The position numbers and the translations under genes are program-made. From Stercorarius parasiticus (taxonomy: Eukaryota; Chordata; Aves; Charadriiformes; Stercorariidae), in contig VWZL01002558.1 of the NCBI GenBank assembly GCA_013396915.1, forward strand, positions 373,021-437,020: a stretch of 64,000 nucleotides of DNA. Reading direction: 5' to 3'. Numbering within the stretch: position 1 is the stretch's first letter; each line of letters starts with the position of its first letter. The notes beneath the pieces are model-generated. The model worked only from the letters and a program-made list of their open reading frames with translations, ran no database searches and was not told the DNA's origin. Of the stretch, positions 48,944 through 60,075 are shown piece by piece.

Positions 48944-48986
48944 GTGAGTCCCTAGTGGGACTATGAGTCCCACTAACAGGACTCAC
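48944..48986. repeat. Nested inverted repeat (17 paired bases)
   Basis: GTGAGTCC (48944-48951), CT, AGTGGGACT (48954-48962), loop ATG, AGTCCCACT (48966-48974), AACA, GGACTCAC (48979-48986). Both arm pairs are perfect and separated by a small asymmetric internal loop. The structure sits inside a GC-richer segment (about 48770-49140) with a 128-codon minus-strand frame. It may be the centre of an old repeat or a folded RNA or DNA element. Confidence 0.8.
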
Positions 48987-51900
48987 GTGTGTGCTGTGGG
49001 AGCGCTCCTCTTTGGGCACTGAGCAGACGTGATCCAGCGTAGCTTGCCATGCCTGGCAAGGCCAGAGCACAAACTGCTGCCGCCTGGCTCTATAAACTTC
49101 AGAAAGGTGCAAGGGCCTTTCAGATTTGTTCATCCTCACCCTTCATGGAGATGTTGTTATTTCTTGTCGGAGCTGTGAAGTTCTTTTTGCTCTAATTCAA
49201 GAGTTAAAAAACCCCCACAAAACAAGTCATGAAGGTTTGTATCAATGATTTGTATTATTCTATAAACTCAAGGAAATGGGGGAAGAGAAAATAAGGCTTT
49301 ACAGGCAGACACCTTAGGAACATGCCAAATTTAGAACAAAATCCAGTGTTTTTCAGAGCTGTTAAATTACTAATATAGAAAAACCTTAGGAAGAAGCTGG
49401 GTTTGCATCTGAGCATAGGATGGTGTATTCGAATTTATGATCAGAGGAACCTTGGTTTGGAACGAAAAGTACTTTTTCCTGTCAACTTAATTACTTTTCC
49501 AGTTTAACACTAGAACCAAAAAAGCTGAATTGTAATAATATGTTTGAATGAGGTATGCTTTGTGCAAACAAAACCTGTAGAGAAGGTGATACAGAAGCAC
49601 TGAGTTTTAGCCCACTGAAATATGACTACCAGAGTTTGACTCACTTAGAGCTTTCACACCTATGTCAGCATTCCCTTTGTTATGATTTTTGTTTTAGTTT
49701 GCATCCTCCTGTACGTCTACACGTAACTTTACAAATATGGGAGAAGGGAAAATCAACATTACATACAGCTCGCTGTCTTCATTGGTACATGCGTAAGTGC
49801 AACCCTGACACAAGACAGGGAGGGGGTTTGAAAGTCAAAGCGGAGACAAATGCTATAGAAACTGTGCATTTGTAGTGTACGATAAAGACGGAAAGGCAAC
49901 GCATTTAGCAAATGCTGAGGATGGAGCTGTTCCAAGCAGTGGGAGAGAATGATTTTTAAATTGAAAAGGGAAAGTCTATCTAAAGCAAAATAAACGATAA
50001 AGCCACTATTCTCTTACAAATGGCATGACATGATCTCATAAAGGAGAAATGAAAACACCTGGAACCGGATAAAGACCGTACGGAACGTAGGACATAGAAA
50101 AACATGCAAAATGTGAGATGGAGGCTTTATCTTACAGATGCCTATTAGACTGACAAGACAGAAGCTGTGAAATGCATAGTTCTAGCACAGGCAAGGTTTG
50201 TGGGGAGGAATAATATATTTTATCCCCTTATGATATGGGCAAGAAAGAAAGAACTTCTCTCAAACTCCTAAGTACTTAATCAGGACTGAAATAGAAGCTT
50301 AAAACAATAGCTTGCAGTAATAAATCGATGACTTGTGTTAAAAATGTCGAGCCCCAAAAAGGCACATTGGCTCAGGTTTGCTTTAAAAGCAGATGGAATC
50401 TAGCTAAATCTTGGCACGGCTGTCACAGAGCAGGTATTTCTGTTCTTATAAATAAAATGGAAGTGACAAAATACATTTCATTATAAGCTATCAGACTTTC
50501 TTTTCTTTATGCTTTCTGTTTTTGGCTTTGGATTATTTTATTTTGAGTCATTTTCCTTATTTTAAGAAAGGGGGAAAGCTTTAGACTCCATGGCCAAAAA
50601 AGATTTTATTTCCTTATAAAATAATAAAGTTGGGAGACCATTTTAAAGTGGCTCATGTTACTTTTGTGGTCGTTCCTGTAAATATTCCAAAGTGGTGGAT
50701 AACCTTAATGCATCTACTTTGACTATAGCTGTCTGGCAGATGCTTTTATGGTGCTCTTGCTCCACTGAGGTTACTGGGCTTTCAGATTTCTGCTCGGATT
50801 CTGTAGAGAATTAGAAAAATGTTACATGTATTGTTTCATAGCTGTACTCACAATGTGCAACACAGAACATCACTTACAATTTAAGGGTCCATAAAACAGA
50901 GAGCTTATTTAACTCCTTTGCTTCAGTGGGTACTGAACTTGCAGTACCCTGTGATAGCGCATTTTATGATTCTTCAGACTAAAATATGACAAACCTCAAT
51001 ATACGCCCTGAGACATTAGAACTTGTTTTTCATGATGATACTGGACTTCAGGCAGCGATGTTCAGTGGGTATCTCAGTACCCAATTACAAGACCATATAA
51101 AACACTGGAAGTAAAAGTAGAGCAAAATCTATTTCTAGAGCTCCAAATCTACTTCTTTTTTTCTTTTCTCTTTTTTCTTTTTTTTTACAAACAAACAATC
51201 AAAACCCTCTTAGTGCAGTTGAATTAAAAACCTGCATTTTTGCCAGAATCACTGTGCAACATGTTGCCAAAAATGCTGGGAAGTCAGCCTAATTTTCAAA
51301 TACGGGCATCTTAATAGGATATCCCAATTGCACGTTTGGGTACTTACATGGACACTTAGATGTGTAAATGCCTACTCTGTGGATCTAAGTGCTGATCTGC
51401 GCATTCATGTCTGAGATTTAGACATCCCGTTAAAACATCCATATTTGATATTGGACCCATAGTGTGTATGTGTATTATTAATGTTTAAGTAGAGCAAAAC
51501 CGTATGAGCCAACTCTGCATCTTATGTTGCACTGGGTAGCTGAATGCATTTCTACTGCACATACATCGGATGTGATAAAACACCACTGAGGTTCCTAATA
51601 AACATACATACAGTGCCTTGAACATACCTTGGCTAGAGAGAACATGAAATGTCTGCTGTAAAATAAAAAGAATTTTTAGGATACGCTTTTACTTCTAAAC
51701 ACATGCACTATACAAATGTTAGGAATATAGATAAACTTTGAACGTTAATTTTGCGGTGCATAATCCTACTAGAGTCTGGAGAAAGGTCACTTATTGTAAT
51801 AAAGATGTTCACAGTTTAAGATGTTTCCCTGAGCAGCAGTTGCCCAGTGTACTGGATGTTAAGCATTCCAGACATACCAGACACATAGCCTCATTCGATC

Positions 51901-52618
51901 AGGAATTCATGTCTCTACCAAGTTTTTTCATGCCTTCCCCTCTTGCTCATTGAACAATCTTCTTTTATGCTTCTGTGGGGCTTTCCAAGCATTATTCTGT
52001 GTACTCTAGCTTAAACATAATCTTCTGTGTTAGAAGCACTTCAGGCATAAAAAAAGACATGATTAGGCAGGAAAAAAATCGCAATCAACCGAACCTCCCA
52101 TGGAACTCCTCAGAGCACTGTGAAAATCTTTGTGTTTGGCTTTCGCTTCCAATGTGCAAAAGTATTTGATGTTAAGCTTGGAGGTATAGTGAAAGTACCA
52201 AAATACTGTTACAGGCTCAAATGGGCTTTTTCTTTAAAAAAAAAAGTCAAACCAAAAAAAAACCCTCGTTTTCAGAAGGGCACCTGAAAGCTCTAGCACA
52301 GACATCCAGGACCTGCGTTTCTAAGGAGGCCCCGAAGCACGCAGACCCCTGGCCCAGGTGGTGCAGGGTCCCTTTGCATGGCAGCGCTGCCTGGGGATGG
52401 AGAAAAACGGTGACTTCTCTTCAGCTACTGGGTCCCGAGACTGAAGCTGAGAAGAATCACAACAACTTTGCTTAGAGAAGGTGCAGGAATCCTCCAAAAG
52501 GCTTTCTTTTATCTGGAATGGAAACGGGAAGGTTGAGCCGTACCAGGCTTTTCTTGAGGACATTCGTTGCAGGTACAACCTCCATGATCAATGGCTTCCT
52601 GGGCTCTGTTTTTTGCAG
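48987..52618. other. Unique stretch with a pyrimidine tract
   Basis: A TC-rich tract, almost pure pyrimidine, lies at 51152-51186. Sequence at about 51285-51440 (AATTTTCAAATACGGGCATC onward, with repeated TTAGATGT/TAAATGCC-like pieces) may be a decayed sauropsid repeat but cannot be assigned. A run of A-rich sequence lies near 52236-52262. No gene is recognised. Confidence 0.45.
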
Positions 52619-52648
52619 AGTTGGAGCAAGACCTAAAATATGCAGCAG
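52619..52648 (+). other. Candidate 30-nt microexon
   Basis: CTCTGTTTTTTGCAG directly precedes 52619 and GTATGA follows 52648, both close to vertebrate splice consensus. The 30 bases between are a multiple of three and open, reading ELEQDLKYAA in one frame. No neighbouring exons are recognised, so this may be a decoy pair of splice-like sites. Confidence 0.12.
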
Positions 52649-54225
52649 GTATGAAAAACTAGAGAGCAGCTTAAGAAAACAAGCGTGGAGAAAGAAAGGA
52701 TAAGGAAGCCTGTAGAAAAATACATGGGCCTCGGCATTCGTTAGGTAAAAGTTAAAATGGCAGTCTGAAGCAGACTGGAAGCAAGCACGCAGGATAAGTA
52801 AACCATTTTTCCACTATAAAAAAGATCTTAATTTAGTCAAACTCAGCTCAAACTACAACAGAGTGAAATAATTTTAACAGATTCAAGTTACAATTATCTT
52901 AAACAATCATGCAAGTATAAATTGAGTTAACATGCCAGTATCTGAATTCATGAACTCTAAGTACGGGTGACTTTTTGACCGTTCAGTTTAATGTAATTGG
53001 GAATAAACAATGATTTTTAATATTTTCAAATGCACAAGAGGTTGTCTAAAATACGCTACAACTAATTTCAGGCAATATTTTTTTCTTTTAAAGTTGGCAG
53101 TTAGCTTTTCTGTTTTGCATAGCTTGAAGGATATTTTAGTGCCATTAGTCGCCAGAGTAAGACGTATTGCAAAGCCACATTAAGTTCTGGTGCAAACAAA
53201 TACAATTTCGAGTTGTTTTTCTTATATATGGCCTGATAGGTTAGGTTCATTTTCTTCCTTGCACTTGAAGATAATTAACATTTATTTTGTCACTGAAGAA
53301 ATTGTCATCGCTTATTATGCATAATGGCATAAGGGAACTCCATGGTGAACAGTGTTCTTGATTAATAAAACTTCTAAATTCACTTGAGAAACACTGACTT
53401 AACAAGTAACAGCTGTTCCTGAAGAAACATGTTATATCAATAAAAATAGATTGCCTTTACATTACAATATTATGAACTTAAACTTAAGCATCTACGTTTC
53501 AGGTAGGACAAGTCCCCAGAAAGTAATTTCTCTTTAAATGTAAACTAAGGATCACAGAGTTTATATGATTTAAAAATGAATGCCTGACTTCAAGAAAGAA
53601 TTTAAACAATGGCATGAATATAAAAGCAATTGTTCAATAATAGAAATATGACACAGTAAAAAAGAAGATTTAATAAAAAAATTAATCTTGCTTATAATTA
53701 TACTATATTAAACCTTTCTGGACTTTTACTCCTTTGCATTTTTTAGGCTTTTTCAGTGTACTGGCGCTACTGAAATTTTAATAAGGCTGCCAAAGGTTTC
53801 CCATTACACTTAACTTTAGTAAGCTGAAATTTAACACTTGTGTACAAGTGTTATCGTATTTTACATATTCACAAACACTGTGAATCCACGGGTGTTGGAA
53901 GGAACCCCTTTTTGATCGCTGGAAGTTGATGTATCAGCCTGACACTGCATTGTTTCACCAGCACACAATGAGGAACGCCAATATCGTGTAACCAGGCAGA
54001 CCTAAAATTTGAAGTACGCAGTTCCACCCTTGTAGGCTTTTTTTCTTTTAATAGAAAAACAAAACAAAACAAAAATCCCAATGTGTCATTGAGTACCAAG
54101 GAAGGTATAAAGCTTCAGTGCAGGTCACTTGCTCCTAGAATTGTAACAACTCTTTGTCAGTCTTGAAAGAAATTGTGATTTTGAACCACTTAAGCAAACT
54201 TAAATACCAAACAAACTGATCTCAG
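52649..54225. other. Unique AT-rich stretch, conserved-looking in part
   Basis: No gene is recognised. An ACAAA run (AAAACAAAACAAAACAAAAA) lies near 54056-54075. The conserved-looking block is listed separately. Confidence 0.5.
53090..53400. promoter_or_regulatory. Possible conserved non-coding element
   Basis: This block is repeat-free and holds TAGTGCCATTAGTCGCCAGA, ACGTATTGCAAAGCCACATT and an octamer-like TTATGCATAATGGCATAA near 53313-53331. ATGCATAAT is close to a POU-factor site. The texture suggests regulatory DNA but no alignment supports it. Confidence 0.25.
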
Positions 54226-54290
54226 ATGAGAATATAATATAATAAATACAATGCAATATAATATAGTATAATTACTATAATATAATATTT
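54226..54290. repeat. AT-rich TATAA-type tract
   Basis: Irregular repeats of AATATAATAT directly abut the 3' end of the minus-strand CR1. It could be the simple-repeat tail of that element in diverged form or the AT-rich target into which it inserted. Confidence 0.7.
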
Positions 54291-54500
54291 TCAGTTGGAA
54301 GGGTCCTAAAATGATCATCTAGTCCAACTGCCTGATCAACTCAGGGCTGACCAAGAGTTAAAGCATGTTATTAAGGGCATTGTCCAAATGTCTCTTAAAC
54401 TTTGACAGGCTTGGGGCATCGACCATCTCTCTAGGAAGCCTGTTCCAGTCTTTGACCACCTTCTCGGTAAAGAAATGTTTCCTAATATCTAGTCTGAAAA
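54291..54500 (-). mobile_element. CR1 LINE fragment, ORF2 C-terminus and 3' region
   Basis: The left end (GACTAGATGATCATTTTAGG on the minus strand) is a CR1 3' region. Inside it, a minus-strand frame reads FRLDIRKHFFTEKVVKDWNR, then LPREMVDAPSLSKFKRHLDN and a stop at about 54358. This is the conserved C-terminus of CR1 ORF2. The ORF stop lies about 70 bases from the element's end. Upstream coding sequence is missing, so the copy is 5'-truncated. The octamer tail seen in the other CR1 copies is absent, which suggests a different subfamily. Confidence 0.9.
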
Positions 54501-57500
54501 GAAAATATTTCATTATGATCGGTGTGGGTTTTGATACTTTTTGTGAAGATAAAAGGATTTGTGGCACACAAAGTGTACCTAAATACTATCTGCAAAGTGG
54601 AAGAGAGTATTGCTGTGAGCCCAGACACCTCATAAACCATGTCCTCAGGACACTCACCTGAGGTGGAGGAGACCTATACTGAGGTCCTCCTCTCCACAGG
54701 TACTGTCTGAAAGCTTTCTGCTTTGAACATCTTGTGAAATAGTCACAGACTTAAAAAAGACAGTAATAGGGTGGCTTTAAAACTTCTGGGCAAAACCACT
54801 CTGAGGGAGGTGAGGTGTTCCTAAAGCAATGTATTCTTTTATTTACTGGGGTGAGAAGAAAACAACCTTTCCATTTCTTGCTTGGCAGCAAAATATACCT
54901 CTAATTTTTAGCCCCTGAATCCAAAGGTTTTAAAAATCTAAGAAATGTCAAGATGAACTGTTCTGACTTTGGAACGTCGGGTTTTGTTTGCTTTTGGTAG
55001 AAACTATTAATTAAACATGACTCTCATTTGTGTGTGGCTCAGACCCAGAAAAATGATAAAATAATTTTTTTCCAATATATATATAAATTACCCTGTTCGA
55101 TTTGTGTCTTACAGGTTGGGAATTGCCAAGATCTTCTCTAAATGTGATCAACTGGCTAATAATAGAATTCACTTAAATACAGTTCATTCTTCCTGTGCCT
55201 GCCCTTCTTGAAACCGAGACGGTCTGCTCCCCGTTTCCTGACTGCTGAAGATGGGCTCTTGTTGCTACAAGCCTTGCGTTCTTTAAAGTAGGATTACTGC
55301 AGTGCTGAAATATAAGCGGTGTAGAACAAAATAGATTGCGATCGGGTTTCCGTCTGAAAATGTTCGATGCATTAGGCATTTTTCAAACCGACCCAAGTTT
55401 TATGAGGATTTTTTGTTGTTGTTTTGGTCTTCAGCATTTGAAAATAGGGAAAATTATTTGTCCCATCTATTACATTAAATGCCTGTGTTCTGTGTTCATC
55501 TCTGAAAGAAATAGATTGTGAACGGTTTCCTTTGAACAGAAAAAAATGTCTGTGGCCCTTGAGCATCCATATATCATTCTTCTCCATCATGCGATGCAAC
55601 TGAAACTCTACTCCAATTAGCAATCTAATCTGATTCTGCAAGGAATCTTATAGGGTATTAAAAGCAGTTAAAGAGAGGAAAACAGCTTCTTTAAACTTAT
55701 AGTCAGTTTATAAAAACTTGGCAAAGCCTTTGAAATGTCAGTAGTCCAGCTTAATGCTGCGTGAACAACCAAGGTTGCATAAGTGATAAAACTTGATGAA
55801 TTTTAATCTGAGTCAAGCACTATGCATGGAAGCCTCTTTTTTCCACCTGAGACTTTTTTCAGAGAAATACTTCATTATAATGAAAAATTAATGCTTTTAA
55901 AGATGAATCTGAGGGAACAGAGAACTGAAGATATATTTTTATTGTGAGCTGGTCTGTTTATAAAGCGTGTTGTTAGTGAGGCAGTAGCTTGAGTGTACGG
56001 CATATTCAGACACCATCAATCAGCTAATTAATTATTAGACACATTTCATGTTACCTTTCAGATTTTTTTTTTCCTTCTTTTGCTTTCTTTTGGGTCATAA
56101 AATTGGCAAAGCATTTTGTTTATTCACATTTTAGCAACAGATTTGGATTTCAGAAGGCAACTTCTCATCTCTATTTTTATCTTTCATAGGGTGTTGCTTC
56201 CTTATGGGGGATGGGATCCAAAGCTTCTTCCAACTGAAATCTTTCCTGGATGGTTGTGTTGCTGTTGTTCTGTGGTTGATCTTCAGGACCGTATGAAAAA
56301 AATAATAGTTGTTAACCTTGTGGTAATCACTTTTTTTTTTCCCCCTCACCAGGCGTCTTCCACATATTACCTTTGGCTGAATTTTAAATTGTGATCACAT
56401 TTTGGCAGGATAAGATTACTTGGTTGCAGTCTATTTAATAAGCTACCGGAGACAATTTTACTCCTTCAACTAATTTCATTATTGCATGAATTATTTAATA
56501 GAAGCTATATCTTCTCTTGGTTTACAATAATAATTCTACCATATTGACATTTTCTGATTCTTAAATGCTCTCTCTTGTTACTCAATGTTCTTTGAAGATA
56601 GAGTATTTGTATGGAACATACCATGTAAACCTGTGTGGAGATATAGGTGATTGTTACCTTCAGATCTTTTCAGTCTGAGATTGAGGTTATGACAGAACCA
56701 TTTCTATGTTCAGGGAACTTTGATCATTCCTTCACCTAGCTCAAAGAGTATTTTTTTATGCTTTTATCTGTGCTTGAAAGTTTTGAAGCCCTCATATTGG
56801 TGAAGTATATGATCTTTTCACATTCTGGGGGGGAACTGCTGTGTGTTGTACTGCCACCAGAATAGTATAAGTGATCTTTTGCAAGCGTAAGGTGTGTTTC
56901 CATGCTGTGAGATTTTCTTGCAACAGCTAAATAGGCAGACAGGTCCAAAAACTCAGTTGGCTGCAGAAGGATATTAAGACCTCTTTCAAAAACTAATTTG
57001 GCCTGTTATGTCAAGCCTTTACAATGCTGACAGCTTATGCAAGGCAAAGGAAGATGCTACTTTAGATATAATTACTGATTTTTTTGAGATATGGCCCATG
57101 ATATTCCACAACCTTTGGACTTTATGCATATTTGACAATATTACTTCATTTACCTGAAAACGATGCACTCTTAACTAACCTCTGCTATATTTCCCATTGC
57201 ACTTGTTGCATCTAATTTACCTCCTCTTCTTTCTGCCATAATTATAAGCAGATGGAAAGTGCATTTGCCTCTGTGGATTTGAAACAACATTGTCTGTCTT
57301 GCTTAACGCAGGGAAACAGCTAAAGCAAGAAAGAGAGAATAGTACATGCTGAGTGAAAGTGCACGAAATCAAACCCGACAACTGGGTATCTCTGGCTGAT
57401 TGAAAGGTCCCAGGGAATGACCTATCATCTTGGATTAGATCAGACCTGGAGACAGAGTCAGGGCCCAGTTACTCTGATTTCCAAGGCTGCCTCTATTTCT

Positions 57501-57667
57501 AACCTTAGTGGTTACATCACACTTACTTGCTGACTTACTGTTGTGTTCTAACTGCCTCACCCAAAGTAATGAGCAGCAGGCTGTTGGGGAGCAGGCTGGA
57601 AAATATGAAGCAAAAATTGGGAAAAAAGGGGAATTGGGTGAAAGATGAGTCAAAGAATTCAGTCAGG
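54501..57667. other. Unique AT-rich stretch
   Basis: No gene is recognised. T-rich runs lie near 56065-56073 and 56330-56340, and G7 lies near 56827-56833. The block around 55985-56060, with CATCAATCAGCTAATTAATT, is rich in homeodomain cores and could be regulatory. Frames are short. Confidence 0.5.
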
Positions 57668-57736
57668 AAAAAAGACTGAGGGGCGACCTTATCAGCACTT
57701 ATAAATACTTAAAGGGTGGGTGTCAGGAGGATGNTG
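57668..57736 (+). mobile_element. CR1 LINE internal fragment (ORF2)
   Basis: The plus strand reads RLRGDLISTYKYLKGGCQED, which is the conserved segment after the reverse transcriptase in CR1 ORF2. A single ambiguous base (N) at 57734 falls exactly where the match ends. Both flanks lose resemblance, so only about 70 bases of the element are present or recognisable. Confidence 0.8.
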
Positions 57737-59915
57737 CTGCAAGTAAAAGCCAGAAGTATTTAACTGAGAGGTGGAACATCAATTGAACGGCACTGTGGGT
57801 AGATAGCCTGTTAGGTGACTGAACGGTCTGTGCCTGTTTTAAACATACCATTTATCAATGAGAGAACCGTAGCCAGCCAGGGGCTTGGAGAAGGGAGAAC
57901 ACATGGCTGGGGAACTTCAGGTTGCCCTGAGACACTTTACCAGTGAGTAAGTACTCTTAGTTTTCTAGCTTGTTTCAGATGTGATTTGCGTGCGTGCACA
58001 GCGTGACTAAGTTATATCAGGGCATGGGAGTGAAAATTGTACCTCCTTGTGAAAGAAAGGAGATACAATTTGATTGTTGAAGGGAAATTTCTCAAAGCTG
58101 AATTGCAGGAGGTAGTAGCTTTAAAATCTGCTGGAACTGTTTGGAGAAGCCAGTGGTATATTTTAGCAGTCTAAAGTAGCTGTACAAGAGATGTTTTATT
58201 TCTTCTTTGGAGACATCTACTTTGCACTTTACATTTCTATTTCATACTCCTTGCTAGACAGGGCTTGAAAAGAATTGTGAGTACTTCTTAGTAGTAGAGC
58301 TGCCCTTTGAGGGGAAAAAAGGCTTATGAGGTTAAAGCTCGAACCTGAGGAAAAAATGCTTTTTAGAAGAGGTATTCCCAATTCTGATATGAATTGCACC
58401 ACAGATATATGGCAAATTTATTTATATGTCAGTTCAAGACCTTTAAAACAGAAGGAGTTTCTTCCATAATGCAGAAAACTAAATAGTTCTGTTCCCAGAA
58501 AGTAGGTAATAGAATAGTGGAAGAAAGGAGATTGCTTATGGGAGGCTTGTTACCTAGAATAACACGATGATGAGCGGTAGGAAGAATTAATGACAAAGGA
58601 GTTATAGGACAGCTTAGAGATTTAAGGCAGAAATATATTTTTTTAAGTAGAGGAAGGCCACTTAGCGTTTCAAAAAGATCTGCAATTTGTTCAACATCTA
58701 AGTTGAATATATCTCATTTTGATGGATTTTCAGCTGTCCAAATAAAGCACTGGAATTTAAAACTGTGCTGGAATTAAAACTGGAATTAAAAAGCACGAAG
58801 TTATCAAATGTTTTCATAAACAATATTAAGGAAATATCTGAGTTTGCTGGATGTGGCTAATATCTTGTTATTCTTTTACATTCGTTAGCGCTAAGATGCT
58901 TCACAGAGCACCGAATTAACACACTCACTAAAAAATGGTGCAGTTTTAGCCTCTGTGTTTTATTTTTTTTCTCTGTCTCGGTTCTCTATGAGCTGAGGTG
59001 CTCTCAGCATGGCTGATCGTACTCTTAAAATGCCATCTTTCTTGACCTCTTGAAACTCTCATGGTTGCTCTCCTACCTCTCTAAGATCTAAGAGCTGCCA
59101 AAAGGGATTCTGATTCATCACCTAATTGGTTCTTCTTTCTTCGTTACAGAAAACGCAGCTGATTCCCTTGGCTGTCATCTCTTTGTGTCCTTGCCCCAGT
59201 GCTGCCTTAAATTCCGGTAGTAAGTCTTTTGGATCAGAGTCCATCCTTTCACCTGTTCGTGGGCAGGGCCTCACCGGCTGGGGGACTGGCCCTTCACTAG
59301 GTTTCCTAGGTGCCTTAGTACTGCAATGAATTAACAACAATCATAAGTCTAAAGTCTTTTCCAGTCCACAGGGAAGGGAAATGAATACAAATGAGTAAAT
59401 GCAGCTGAAAATAAGACAACCCTCCTGTCCTGGTTTGAGTAACAAGGAAGTGACAAAAATTTATTGACTTTGTAATTATGAGTAGAACCGGGTGAAAATA
59501 CTGCCTTTGGAATATATTGTAGAATATAACTCTTTATTGACTTCATCTTTCTAGATGCCTTAGAAGGCTTTAACTGCTTGCCACTCAACTAAATTTTTAT
59601 GATAAAGAAGATGATGTGATTTATAGAAATCCTTCCAGAAATCCTGTTATTTTTTAACTGAAATATTTTCACCTCTACTGAAAAGTAGAATACAGAGTTG
59701 TCCCAGTTTTTCCAAGGCTGTACCTTCCCCTCTTTTTTTTTGTTTTTAATTTTTCCCTTCCCCGAGACTTACACAAGGCTGTATCTGAGGAGTTATGGTT
59801 ACAGGGTGAGGCATTCTGCTTTACGGATTTTGCTCTACAGGACATTTTCTGGATCAATGACCTGCTCAAGAGAGGTTGTGTGCATATTTACAAAGCCTTG
59901 TCCTTTCTGCTGCAG
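57737..59915. other. Unique stretch, no gene recognised
   Basis: A small tandem repeat (CTGGAATTAAAA twice, 58768-58791, preceded by a related unit at 58750) is visible. Frames near 59122-59340 are open on both strands in a GC-moderate patch and are unrecognised. Confidence 0.5.
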
Positions 59916-60075
59916 CAACCCAGATGCTGAACATGCTCTACGAATGAAAGAAATGCAAGCCTCGAGTGCAAATGAAGGTTTGCCGTTGTTGGAGCCCCCT
60001 GATGTTGGAAACAGGTTACCAAATCCATCATGCAACTGCATGTGCTGCCTTTTCTCTAACAAAATATCATTGTGA
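59916..60075 (+). other. Terminal-exon-like segment, unrecognised
   Basis: CTTGTCCTTTCTGCTGCAG is a good splice acceptor ending at 59915. The following sequence is open for about 53 codons to a TGA at 60073-60075. It starts SNPDAEHALRMKEMQASSAN and ends in a Cys-rich CNCMCCLFSNKISL. The composition is protein-like, and the acidic/basic part followed by a Cys cluster could suit a palmitoylated C-terminus. I recognise no family and see no AATAAA close downstream. The frame also stays open upstream of the acceptor to 59698, which weakens the splice argument. Confidence 0.2.

Noticed and set aside
51285..51440. Possible sauropsid interspersed repeat
   Set aside because: Only scattered word resemblance; no terminal structure or poly-A tail.
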